Assembly (NCBI GenBank): GCA_902796305.1
Contig: CADBOJ010000043.1
Location: 1 to 33,192 of the forward strand
DNA: 33,192 nucleotides
Source of the DNA: an uncultured bacterium
GTDB taxonomy: Bacteria; Cyanobacteriota; Vampirovibrionia; Gastranaerophilales; Gastranaerophilaceae
Direction: 5' to 3'
Position numbers and translations under genes: made by a program. Below, one piece after another: positions 1 to 7,472 of this stretch (position 1 is its first letter; each line of letters begins with the position of its first letter). The notes beneath the pieces were generated by a model. That model was not told the origin of the DNA and did no database searches. It saw only the letters and a list, made by a program, of their open reading frames with translations.

Positions 1-730
1 CAACCTTACGGAGTTCTTCGCTGTTATTTCCGACACAAATGCCTATACCTGCATTTTTAATCATATCAATATCGTTATCCTGATCGCCCGATGCTATAAT
101 TTCTTCGTCTTTTAAATTCCAGTATTCTTTAAGAAATTTCAGAGCGTTTCCCTTGGATGCGTTTTTATCCGTAATTTCAAGATAACAATTTGAACTTTGT
201 ACAATGGTTAAAATGTTTTCATATTTATCGGTTAATTCCTTTTTTATTTCCTGCATAAGCTTATTATCTTCAATTACGGCAAGAATTTTAGCTACGCAGT
301 TTAATTTTATTTCATCAAAAGACTTAACAACTTCATAGGTTGTGCCTCTCCCGTTGCAATATAAGTTCATTATTCTTTTATTATCATCTTCAACATATAA
401 AATATCGTCGTTATAAATATGAGTATGTATTTTTCTCTCTTTTAAATAAGTAATTATTTCTTTTACAAGGTTATTATCAACGGGAGCCTGCCATAATATA
501 TTCTTTTTATCCCTTACAACAGCCCCCTGGTAACATACGACGGGAAGCGGAATATTAAATCTGTTTGCGGCATGATGCGCTCCCATAAACATTCTTCCTG
601 TTGCAAGAACTATTTTTGTATCTGTTTTTAAAATCTTATCTATTGTGTTTTTCATTTCCGGCGTGCATGAGCCGTCGTAATTAACAATAGTTCCGTCTAT
701 ATCCGTTATCCAAAGTTTAATTTTTTTCAC
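1..730 (-). CDS. Cof-type HAD-superfamily phosphatase (3' end beyond window)
   Basis: Reading from a GTG at 730 leftwards gives about 243 uninterrupted residues that run off the window edge, so the C-terminus is missing. Near the N-terminus is HAD motif I, DIDGT (aspartate nucleophile and acid/base). After a C2-type cap of about 150 residues comes motif IV, SGDQDNDIDM, matching GDxxNDxxM, preceded by a lysine-rich stretch (TDKNASKGNAL) typical of Cof/YidA-like sugar phosphatases. Family members are usually 260-280 aa, so only about 20-35 residues are lost. The GTG is preceded by AAGG about 7 nt upstream, supporting this start. It is transcribed away from the GltD-like gene. The substrate cannot be told from sequence. 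Confidence 0.88.
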   Translation of the reverse strand, partial: MKKIKLWITDIDGTIVNYDGSCTPEMKNTIDKILKTDTKIVLATGRMFMGAHHAANRFNIPLPVVCYQGAVVRDKKNILWQAPVDNNLVKEIITYLKERKIHTHIYNDDILYVEDDNKRIMNLYCNGRGTTYEVVKSFDEIKLNCVAKILAVIEDNKLMQEIKKELTDKYENILTIVQSSNCYLEITDKNASKGNALKFLKEYWNLKDEEIIASGDQDNDIDMIKNAGIGICVGNNSEELRKV

Positions 731-808
731 AATAATACCTTATAATGCATTTTTATTATACAATAAAAATATTCCAAAAGTAGTAAATAGAATGGAGCTT
801 ACAGAGTT

Positions 809-2185
809 ATGGCAGAAATTATCCAAAGACAAAAAGCGCACGAACAGGATAAATTTGAAAGAAGAAACAATTTTAATGCGGTAGAAGAAAATTTTACACA
901 GGAACAAGCACACAAAGAAGCATCCAGATGTTTAAACTGCAAAAACGCAAGATGTAAAACAGGCTGTCCTGTATCGATAGACATACCGTCTTTTATAAAA
1001 GCCGTTAAAGAAGATAACCTAAAAGAAGCAGGGGATATTATAAGACAAAGCTCCATGCTCCCATCTGTCTGCGGAAGAGTTTGTCCTCAGGAAAAACAAT
1101 GTGAGGGAAAATGTATTCTCGGGCTAAAGGGTGAATCTGTTGCAATCGGCGCATTGGAAAGATATGTTGGTGATAATACAAGCGCCAAAGAGCCGGAAAT
1201 TAAACCTAACGGGAAAAAAGTCGCAATTGTAGTCTCCGGTTGTGCCGGAATGACGGCAGCGGCAGACCTTAGAATTGCAGGTTTTGAAGTTGATGTATAT
1301 GAAGCTCTCCATGAACTCGGCGGAGTATTAAGATATGGTATACCTCCGTTCAGACTTCCAAGAACCGTATTAGACAGGGAAATTGAATCCTTAAAAAATA
1401 TGGGTGTAAATTTTTATAAAAATGTGGTTGTCGGAAAATCAATAACACTGAAACAACTGAAAGATGACGGATATAGCGCCGTGTTTATTTCATCGGGTGC
1501 AGGTCTGCCTAAAATGATGAATATTCCCGGAGAAAATTTAAACGGAGTGTACAGTGCAAACGAATTTTTAACAAGAGTAAATCTTATGCATGCCGAAAGC
1601 CCTGACACACCAACACCTTTAAAAATCGGAAAAACGGCAGCAATAATAGGAGGCGGTAATGTTGCAATGGATGCGGCAAGAACAGCTGTCCGCGTAGGGT
1701 ACAAACAGGTTTATATTTATTACAGACGTACGGAAAAAGAGCTTCCCGCAAGGCTTGAAGAAATTCGCCACGCAAAAGAAGAGGGTATAGAATTTAAGTT
1801 TTTACATGCTCCCGTTGAAATAATCGGTGAAGAGGGATATGTTAAAGCTATGAAATTTGAGTTGATGGAGTTGGGCGAACCTGATGCATCAGGCAGACAA
1901 AGACCTGTCGGAACGGGTAAATTTGTTGAAGTTCCGCTTGATAGCGTTATCGTTTCACTCGGAACCAATCCGAACCCGATTATTCAACGCTCCGCAGAAT
2001 ATGAAAATTTAGCATTAAATACCGATGAAAAAGGATACATAATCATTAATGACAAAGGTGAAACCTCTTTGGAAAAAATATATGCGGGCGGAGATGTTGC
2101 ACCCCTTGGTGCTTCGACGGCAATAAATGCTATGGGTGCAGGAAAGCGTGCAGCAAAAACAATAATCGAAACGCTCTTAAATTAA
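809..2185 (+). CDS. GltD-like NAD(P)H oxidoreductase (glutamate synthase small-subunit family)
   Basis: The 458 aa protein has the layout of GltD/SudA/NfnB proteins: an N-terminal two-cluster 4Fe-4S domain with cysteines at 41, 44, 49, 53 and 88, 92, 98, 102, an FAD-binding Rossmann fold at about 137-180, an NAD(P)H-binding fold with GGGNVAMDAA at 281-290, and a C-terminal AGGDV...AMGAGKRAA segment that completes the FAD site. Such proteins pass electrons from NAD(P)H via FAD and iron-sulfur clusters to a partner. No GltB large subunit or NfnA partner lies next to it, so its acceptor is unknown. Odd: the first FAD glycine motif reads VSGCAG (142-147) where GSGPAG is expected. A GGAG lies 11 nt before the ATG. 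It converges with the next gene, 11 bp between stops. Confidence 0.87.
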   Translation: MAEIIQRQKAHEQDKFERRNNFNAVEENFTQEQAHKEASRCLNCKNARCKTGCPVSIDIPSFIKAVKEDNLKEAGDIIRQSSMLPSVCGRVCPQEKQCEGKCILGLKGESVAIGALERYVGDNTSAKEPEIKPNGKKVAIVVSGCAGMTAAADLRIAGFEVDVYEALHELGGVLRYGIPPFRLPRTVLDREIESLKNMGVNFYKNVVVGKSITLKQLKDDGYSAVFISSGAGLPKMMNIPGENLNGVYSANEFLTRVNLMHAESPDTPTPLKIGKTAAIIGGGNVAMDAARTAVRVGYKQVYIYYRRTEKELPARLEEIRHAKEEGIEFKFLHAPVEIIGEEGYVKAMKFELMELGEPDASGRQRPVGTGKFVEVPLDSVIVSLGTNPNPIIQRSAEYENLALNTDEKGYIIINDKGETSLEKIYAGGDVAPLGASTAINAMGAGKRAAKTIIETLLN

Positions 2186-2196
2186 TTTTAAAATAT

Positions 2197-2550
2197 TTAT
2201 AAAGAAGAATCTTCTTCTTCGGAATGCTTTCTTTCGGAAGAATTTTCTTCTTGGCTTTTTTTGGGATTTTTGTCTTCTTTTTTAAGTCGTTCTTTTTCTT
2301 TTAAAAGCTTTGTAAACATAATAGAGCCTGCATTTGCCATCGCAAGACTATCCAGAGAGGCTCTTAATTGTGCTGAGCGATCCTGATAAATGTTTTCTTT
2401 GAGGTTTTCTTCCTCATCCTGCATGTCTTGAGCAAAATATTCACCGCCCTGACCCATTTTTTCGTCAGACATTTTATTTGCCATGCCTGAAGCATCGCCT
2501 GATTTAAAATTAAAGCTCGGTATCGGTGAGACACCCCTATTGTCGACCAT
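2197..2550 (-). CDS. Small charged hypothetical protein
   Basis: Family not recognised. The 117 aa product begins MVDNRGVSPIPSFNF and has a Met/Gly-rich segment, a central region with helix-like spacing (SAQLRASLDSLAMANAGSIM) and a very acidic/basic C-terminal tail rich in Lys, Glu and Ser. No membrane segment or signal peptide is visible. The reading frame stays open upstream to a GTG at 2565, but the ATG at 2550 has GAGG 7 nt before it and is the better start. The N-terminal S/P-x-NF pattern recurs in other small proteins of this window. Function unknown; probably cytoplasmic. Confidence 0.6.
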   Translation of the reverse strand: MVDNRGVSPIPSFNFKSGDASGMANKMSDEKMGQGGEYFAQDMQDEEENLKENIYQDRSAQLRASLDSLAMANAGSIMFTKLLKEKERLKKEDKNPKKSQEENSSERKHSEEEDSSL

Positions 2551-2699
2551 ATCATACCCTCGCACATTTTTAAGAATGATATCACTTTTTCAGATAAAAA
2601 ACAACATGTGTTTTTCTGATACAAAACAGATAAAGAAAATATTTTGCGCAATTTTTTTTATTTACATATTTTTGAAAAATATACAGAAAAGAATAAAAA

Positions 2700-3422
2700 A
2701 TGAGAATTGAAAACGTAAATATTTCAAAATTTTATATAAATACATTTAAAGCTAAAGAAAAATTAAGGGCACCCGAGCATTATCCCGAAAAACCCGAAAA
2801 TATGAGTTCTTTTGAATTTGACTGCAAATTTAAAAAACTGTTTTTCGAGTATCTGGACGACAAAAAAGAAGAGCTTTATGAATATCTGGATAGGGCGGAA
2901 TTTGATGACGGAACTACGCTTCTTGAAAATCTTAAAAGCATGTTTAAAGAAGATGAACCTGTTAGAAAAGAGCTTTCTTTGTTGCATAAAACTTACAGGG
3001 AAAATTTTGAAAAAATTAAAACACAGGGATTTGACCCCGATGAAATCAGAAGAACCGAATACGGACCGGGGTTTTATTTCGGGGAAAACGAGGGAAAACT
3101 TATTATATATTCGGGAGGAATATATAAGGTTCCTTTTATCGGAAAAATGGCACAGGGTAAAAATTTAAAAAAATATAATGCAATAAACACAAAAACAATA
3201 AGCCTGCTCAGGAATTATCTTAAAATTCCGTCCGACTATTTGTGCGCAAAATACTGGGAAGAAAATGAAATACTAAGAAGGTTTGTAAATGAGTACGCAA
3301 GGAATAAAATAGTTAACGATTTAGGTATAGACGGAGCAAGCGTTTCCGGCGGAGAAGGCTATTTTATCATATTTAATCCCGAAACAATAAAAGGTATAGA
3401 AATGTTAAGATGTAGCTTTTAA
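2700..3422 (+). CDS. Candidate ADP-ribosyltransferase-fold (PARP/ART-like) protein
   Basis: Hypothetical 240 aa protein with three spaced elements of the H-Y-E ADP-ribosyltransferase fold. Residues 94-111 (LLHKTYRENFEKIKTQGF) match the NAD-binding HGT plus helix pattern HGTxxxNxxxIxxxGF, with H96 and T98. Residues 122-128 (GPGFYFG) match the G-x-G-[IF]-Y-[FV] strand carrying the conserved Tyr (Y126). Residues 218-231 (GEGYFIIFNPETIK) match the C-terminal strand common in bacterial ARTs, with E219 as a possible catalytic Glu. HGT reads HKT here. The first 80 residues are charged, with a short MRIENVNISKF start resembling other lineage-specific proteins. No signal peptide, transmembrane segment or immunity-like neighbour. 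Codon use is like the host's (no CCA proline codons). Existence as a gene is likely; the fold is inferred from motifs. Confidence 0.7.
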   Translation: MRIENVNISKFYINTFKAKEKLRAPEHYPEKPENMSSFEFDCKFKKLFFEYLDDKKEELYEYLDRAEFDDGTTLLENLKSMFKEDEPVRKELSLLHKTYRENFEKIKTQGFDPDEIRRTEYGPGFYFGENEGKLIIYSGGIYKVPFIGKMAQGKNLKKYNAINTKTISLLRNYLKIPSDYLCAKYWEENEILRRFVNEYARNKIVNDLGIDGASVSGGEGYFIIFNPETIKGIEMLRCSF

Positions 3423-3436
3423 ATTTTAACATATGC

Positions 3437-3442
3437 TATTAT
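3437..3442 (+). promoter_or_regulatory. -10 hexamer for leaderless gene 3449, inside a palindrome
   Basis: TATTAT lies 6 nt before the ATG at 3449 with no Shine-Dalgarno. It sits in the 4-nt centre and inner arm of a perfect 9-bp inverted repeat (CATATGCTA 3430-3438, TAGCATATG 3443-3451). If transcription starts at or next to the ATG, the dyad is a DNA operator rather than an mRNA hairpin. Confidence 0.45.
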
Positions 3443-3448
3443 TAGCAT

Positions 3449-4057
3449 ATGAGGAAGTTGTTTTGTATTTTAGTATTGTTTATCTGCTGTTACGGGAGCG
3501 CACATTGCGCAACTTTTGATTTTTCCGCAACGGGAGATGCTATCGCTAACGAAACTCTTGAAAACTTTGTAAAAAGTAATATTGAAGGCTTTAAAGGAAA
3601 CGTTGTCAGTTATTATCATGATATAGACGGCGACAATATTCCCGAGATAATAGGGGTCGTTAAGTCAAATCTATTCTATAATCTTGAAGGCTACAAACTT
3701 ATTGTTTTAAAAAAAGAAGCAGATGATTGGTTTTTGACCGAAAACGAAATATATTTTGATAATACAAAGAATTTTAATATCAATAAAAATATTGCGGAAT
3801 ATTATAAATCCTCAATTTATAATTTCGGCAAAACAAAAAAACATCAAAGCAAAATTTCAAATAAAATTTCCAAAAAGACAACATGTTCATCAATCGCTAA
3901 AAAATCAAAAAACACGGAAAGACTCATGCTTGTGAGCGAAGGCACAAGCGGAGTTGAAATAGATTTATCCGAAATAACTCCCGAGGTTCAAAAAGCCGTT
4001 ATAATAGACTATAAAGAATTATCAAAAAGAACAAAACATTATCTTGAAATAAAATAA
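3449..4057 (+). CDS. Exported hypothetical protein
   Basis: The 202 aa product starts with a classical Sec signal peptide (MRKLFCILVLFICCYGSAHC, cleavage near residue 20), so it should be periplasmic or secreted. At about residues 58-66 is DIDGDNIPE, a D-x-D-G-D-x-x-P-E loop like those in calcium-binding FG-GAP/VCBS-type repeats, here present once. The rest is Lys/Ser-rich with a basic stretch at about 125-152 and no recognised domain. The start codon lies in the right arm of a perfect inverted repeat and 6 nt after a -10-like hexamer, suggesting leaderless translation. Its 3' end overlaps the convergent HAD gene by 19 bp. Function unknown. Confidence 0.72.
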   Translation: MRKLFCILVLFICCYGSAHCATFDFSATGDAIANETLENFVKSNIEGFKGNVVSYYHDIDGDNIPEIIGVVKSNLFYNLEGYKLIVLKKEADDWFLTENEIYFDNTKNFNINKNIAEYYKSSIYNFGKTKKHQSKISNKISKKTTCSSIAKKSKNTERLMLVSEGTSGVEIDLSEITPEVQKAVIIDYKELSKRTKHYLEIK

Positions 4058-4773
4058 TTTTTTATTTCTTCCTCTGCTTCTTTTTCATTGTATCCTTTTG
4101 AATTTGGCGGAGTATTTCCCCAGAGGGCAAGAATATTTTTAATATTCGTCTTATTTTCGGTCGATAAAAGATTATTTATGTTGTCATCGACAAATATTGC
4201 CGATGAAATATTATGTTCTTTCATATATTCTTCAATAAATTCGCCTTTTGAAGAGTATTTTGACAGTATTTCATCTGCAAAAATTTTATCTTTATCGAAA
4301 TTAAATTCATAAGACTCAAATCTTTCGATTATCGAAGACTTATTTTTCTTTGAAACTACTATTATGTTTTCTTTTTTATTTTCATACAATTCTTTTATAA
4401 AAAAGAAAAAGTCATAAGGTTCTTCTAAATTTTTCCAAAAATCAAAGTGATTTTTAATTAAATCATATCTTATATTTAAAAAATCCGCATAAAACTTCTC
4501 TTCTTCAATTCTGTTTCTATTTTCAAGAGAGATTTTAAACCTTTCAATTATTTTACTTTCTTCCTTGCAATCAAAAATTAAAGGATTGTAATAAGTAAAC
4601 ATCCAAATATTATATACAAGAAACTTATACTTGCTGTATAGCTTGTACTCATCGGAATCAATCGGAGATAAAACATCAATGCCCTTATATTGTGCACGAT
4701 TTACCAGATACACCTCTTTTATGGTGTTAAATAATACTCCGTCAAAATCTAAGAATAATGCTTTGTTTTCCAC
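4039..4773 (-). CDS. HAD-superfamily hydrolase
   Basis: The 244 aa product opens with HAD motif I (LFLDFDGVLFNT), where the first Asp is the nucleophile and DGV is typical of phosphatases with a helical cap. A long helical cap follows (about residues 20-140). Motif II/III equivalents are IIVVSKKNKSSI and, near the C-terminus, SAIFVDDNINNLLS, matching the acidic motif IV (hhhhDD). The start is GTG at 4773; no Shine-Dalgarno is visible and a TATTTT hexamer ends 6 nt upstream, as in other putative leaderless genes here. It overlaps the convergent secreted-protein gene by 19 bp. Substrate unknown; it is a different HAD subfamily from the gene at the left edge. Confidence 0.8.
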   Translation of the reverse strand: MENKALFLDFDGVLFNTIKEVYLVNRAQYKGIDVLSPIDSDEYKLYSKYKFLVYNIWMFTYYNPLIFDCKEESKIIERFKISLENRNRIEEEKFYADFLNIRYDLIKNHFDFWKNLEEPYDFFFFIKELYENKKENIIVVSKKNKSSIIERFESYEFNFDKDKIFADEILSKYSSKGEFIEEYMKEHNISSAIFVDDNINNLLSTENKTNIKNILALWGNTPPNSKGYNEKEAEEEIKNYFISR

Positions 4774-4779
4774 AAATAC

Positions 4780-4785
4780 AAAATA
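4780..4785 (-). promoter_or_regulatory. Putative -10 hexamer of leaderless HAD gene
   Basis: On the minus strand TATTTT lies exactly 6 nt before the GTG at 4773, with no Shine-Dalgarno between. The hexamer is imperfect, so this is one of the weaker members of the leaderless set. Confidence 0.3.
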
Positions 4786-4797
4786 GCATAAAAATAA

Positions 4798-4965
4798 TTA
4801 ATTACAAACTCTCATATTTGTTTTAGCATTTTTTGATTTGATTTTCTTTGCAAGGTTTTCAAGCTTATAGTTGTAATAATCAAAAGATAAAATATCGTCA
4901 AAAAACTTGCTTTCAAGCGGGACTTTTTTGCTATAGAGTTCATTGGTTTTTCTTTGTTCGTTCAT
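4798..4965 (-). CDS. Small hypothetical protein, 55 aa
   Basis: An ATG at 4965 opens a 55-codon frame on the minus strand, ending at a TAA at 4798-4800. The product (MNEQRKTNELYSKKVPLESK, then FFDDILSFDYYNYK and a basic KKIKSKNAK tail) is charged and probably soluble. AAGG lies about 10 nt upstream. It is 17 bp downstream of the DUF4145-like gene on the same strand and could be the last gene of the speE-aroA operon. Composition fits a coding sequence of this genome, but the frame is short and no family is recognised. Confidence 0.5.
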   Translation of the reverse strand: MNEQRKTNELYSKKVPLESKFFDDILSFDYYNYKLENLAKKIKSKNAKTNMRVCN

Positions 4966-4982
4966 TCTCTGTCTACCTTATA

Positions 4983-5903
4983 TTAAAAACTCGTGCTTAT
5001 TAATATAAAGTATTTTTTTAATAAGAAATTGCCTAATTCGCCAAAAAACAACATTTTTGTTAAGAAATATAAAGAAATAATTACAAAAATCGAAAATAAA
5101 ATCAATTTTATTGCTTTTTTGTTATTTTTCTTTTTTTGTTTTTTATTTGTATTTTTATTTAATTTATCCGAACTTTTTTTCTCTTTTTTATCTTTTTGAT
5201 TTGTCTTTGTTTTATCTGAAGATTTATTTTTTGCTTCCTTAATCTTTTTTCGTACTTCTTTAATTTTTTCTTTTACTCTTATTTGAGCGGGAGTAAGTTC
5301 TTTTTTTCTTCTTGTTGGTTTCTTAACTGTTTTAATATCAATATAGCTTTCATCTTTTATTCCGTCGTTCAATTTTGGAACGGATGAATTAAATTCTCCC
5401 TGCTTAAGGTTTAACAGCTCTTCTTTTTGTTCGGTTGCAAGTTCAACATATTTTTCAACAAGCGAATTATTTTTTAAAGGCTTTTGAGTAATTAAAAGCG
5501 TTTCGTCAAATTGAAGCTTTAACAGTTTTTCATCTTTTTTCTTTGCGTAAGAATAATTAATCGCTATTTCAAAAGCTCTTCTTATGGCTTCAAGCGTTGC
5601 TGAAGATGTTGCTTCTTCACCATGGGCGCACTTATTTCCCTCTTTTTTTATAAAAAACAGGTCATCTACAAATTCCCGCTCCTGCTCGTTTTTTATCTTA
5701 TCTTTCAAACAATTAATAACATCATCAAAAGTAAGTTCTGCGGATTTCTCACCGAGAACTTTTTTTGCGGTTTTTTCCGCATATACTCTTAATTGCACAC
5801 AGCACTGTGTAAAATACTCATCCCTGAACAATTTTTCAGCATCAATGATGCTTGAATAAAGTTCTTTATCAATATCTTTTAAGAAATCAAAATTACTTGC
5901 CAA
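4983..5903 (-). CDS. DUF4145-like domain protein with C-terminal membrane anchor
   Basis: The 306 aa product has an N-terminal helical domain (about 1-125) resembling DUF4145 and the N-terminus of HsdR-type proteins: a run with R-V-Y-A-E-K-T conserved in the helix of the first half, then FFIKKEGNKCAHGEEATSS, where the N-K-C-A-H motif is typical of the family. Residues 195-260 are extremely Lys-rich and probably unstructured. A single hydrophobic helix (about 264-287, LILFSIFVIISLYFLTKMLF) near the C-terminus suggests a tail-anchored protein with the helical domain in the cytoplasm. Start is TTG at 5903, 2 bp after the stop of the 85 aa gene, so translation is probably coupled. Role unknown; no restriction or defence gene lies nearby. 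Confidence 0.72.
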   Translation of the reverse strand: MASNFDFLKDIDKELYSSIIDAEKLFRDEYFTQCCVQLRVYAEKTAKKVLGEKSAELTFDDVINCLKDKIKNEQEREFVDDLFFIKKEGNKCAHGEEATSSATLEAIRRAFEIAINYSYAKKKDEKLLKLQFDETLLITQKPLKNNSLVEKYVELATEQKEELLNLKQGEFNSSVPKLNDGIKDESYIDIKTVKKPTRRKKELTPAQIRVKEKIKEVRKKIKEAKNKSSDKTKTNQKDKKEKKSSDKLNKNTNKKQKKKNNKKAIKLILFSIFVIISLYFLTKMLFFGELGNFLLKKYFILISTSF

Positions 5904-5905
5904 AA

Positions 5906-6163
5906 CTAATCTTCTTCGTAATATGTATCTTCGTTGAACTCTTCAACAGGACGTGAAGATAATACAAAACCCCTCTGGGGATCCAGAACAATTACTCTAT
6001 CTCCCATATAAGCACAAAACATCGCAGGATGGGTTTGGAGCAATGATATCATTCTTTCGTATTCTCTTTCTGGCGGATTTGAAGATGCTTCATTTTTCTT
6101 TGTAACGGAAGCATTTTTGTTTCTTTTTTGAAAATTAAAATTAGTGATAGGGTTAATACGCAT
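5906..6163 (-). CDS. Small conserved-looking hypothetical protein, 85 aa
   Basis: The product starts MRINPITNFNFQKRNKN and ends in an acidic tail (EEFNEDTYYEED). The middle, MISLLQTHPAMFCAYMGDRV followed by IVLDPQRGFVLSSRP, looks like a small mixed helix/strand domain with no known catalytic motif. No signal peptide or membrane segment. The ATG has AAGGA 6-7 nt upstream. It sits 10 bp after aroA and 2 bp before the DUF4145-like gene, so it is in the speE-aroA transcript. The N-terminal INPxxxFxF pattern is shared by other small proteins of the window. Function unknown. Confidence 0.7.
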   Translation of the reverse strand: MRINPITNFNFQKRNKNASVTKKNEASSNPPEREYERMISLLQTHPAMFCAYMGDRVIVLDPQRGFVLSSRPVEEFNEDTYYEED

Positions 6164-6173
6164 AAACTTTTCC

Positions 6174-7472
6174 TTATTTTTTTATACTATTTATTATATC
6201 CAAAAACTCCGGAAAAGAAGTCTTTGTACAATTAAAATCTTTTATTATCATTGATTTTTCATTAACCAAAGAAAGTATATAATAACTCATAGCAAGCCTG
6301 TGGTCAAGATGCGTTTCAAGCACTGCTTCTTTATTAATGGGTTTTCCTCCGTTTATTATAAAACCGTCAGATTTTTCTTCTATATCAATATCGAGCATTT
6401 TAAACGCTTCAACTATTGTTTTAATTCTGTCCGATTCTTTATTTCTTAAATCACCCGCATCAGAAACAACACTCCTGCCTTTAATTATTGAAGCCAGAAC
6501 CGCTAAAATCGGTATCTCATCTATCAGTTCGGGTATTATTTCCCCCTCTATTTTAAAGGGTTTTAAATCTTCCTTGTATTCAACAAGAATATCTCCTGTT
6601 TCTTCTCCTGATACGGTTTTTTTATTTAAAACTTTATAATTTGCACCGATTTGGTCAAAAATCTTTAATATTCCGGTTCTTGCGGGGTTAATATTAACAT
6701 CTTTAATTAAAATTTTAGAATGAGGAACAATCGCACCTGCAACCATAAAAAACGAGGCAGAAGAAATATCTCCCGAGATTTCGATTTTTTTAGGAACAAG
6801 CACGGATTTTTGAATTTCGGTAAAATATCCTTTTTCATCATGTCCTGTAACAATGGAAGCACCGAGATATTTAAGCATAATTTCCGAGTGGTTTCTTGAA
6901 AGATATTTTTCATAAACCCTTGTTGTGCCGGATGCATTTAAGCCTGCAATTAAAATTGCACTTTTAACCTGTGCCGAGGGGATAGGCGAATAGTATGTAA
7001 TACCTTTTAAATTTCCGCCCGAAATTTCAAGCGGAAGCTTGTTTTCATTAGAAATTATATTTGCCCCCATTTTGCTTAACGGCTCAATTATCCTTTTCAT
7101 CGGACGCATTGATAAACTCTTATCTCCTATAAATTTTACTTTATAAGGCAGGCTTGAAAACAAACCCGAAAGAAGCCGAACACTTGTTCCCGAGTTTCCG
7201 CAGTCAAGTTCAGCTTCAGGTTGAATAAAACCGTTTGAGCTGTCTAAAATTAAATCCCTTTTTGAAATGAATTCGGCTTTAATTCCCGAACTTTTAAGAA
7301 TATTTAAGGTAGAAAGACAATCTTCGCCGAGTGATAAATTGTTAATTTCGATTTTACCCTTAACAAGGCTTCCAAGTATCAAACTCCTATGAGAGATTGA
7401 TTTATCCGGAGGAATTAGAATCTCTCCGGATAAACATCCTCTTAATTTTTCTGTTTTAACGAAATTATCCAT
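6174..7472 (-). CDS. aroA: 3-phosphoshikimate 1-carboxyvinyltransferase (EPSP synthase)
   Basis: EPSP synthase joins phosphoenolpyruvate to shikimate-3-phosphate, the sixth step of the shikimate pathway to aromatic amino acids, in the cytoplasm. The 432 aa length is standard. Visible family motifs in order: PPDKSISHRS (about 22-31, substrate-binding Lys and Ser), LDCGNSGTSVRLLSG (about 89-103), GDKSLSMRPM, SAQVKSAILIAGL, EIPILAVLAS, RNKESDRI and HLDHRLAMSY near the C-terminus. The ATG overlaps the end of speE by 8 bp in the arrangement ATGGATAA, so the two are probably translationally coupled. No other shikimate genes are in the window. Confidence 0.97.
   Translation of the reverse strand: MDNFVKTEKLRGCLSGEILIPPDKSISHRSLILGSLVKGKIEINNLSLGEDCLSTLNILKSSGIKAEFISKRDLILDSSNGFIQPEAELDCGNSGTSVRLLSGLFSSLPYKVKFIGDKSLSMRPMKRIIEPLSKMGANIISNENKLPLEISGGNLKGITYYSPIPSAQVKSAILIAGLNASGTTRVYEKYLSRNHSEIMLKYLGASIVTGHDEKGYFTEIQKSVLVPKKIEISGDISSASFFMVAGAIVPHSKILIKDVNINPARTGILKIFDQIGANYKVLNKKTVSGEETGDILVEYKEDLKPFKIEGEIIPELIDEIPILAVLASIIKGRSVVSDAGDLRNKESDRIKTIVEAFKMLDIDIEEKSDGFIINGGKPINKEAVLETHLDHRLAMSYYILSLVNEKSMIIKDFNCTKTSFPEFLDIINSIKK

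Noticed and set aside
799-1056. Minus-strand reading frame opposite the GltD-like gene
   Set aside because: It is the antisense of a strongly conserved coding region; Ser/Leu/Phe/Cys-rich composition is typical of such antisense frames.
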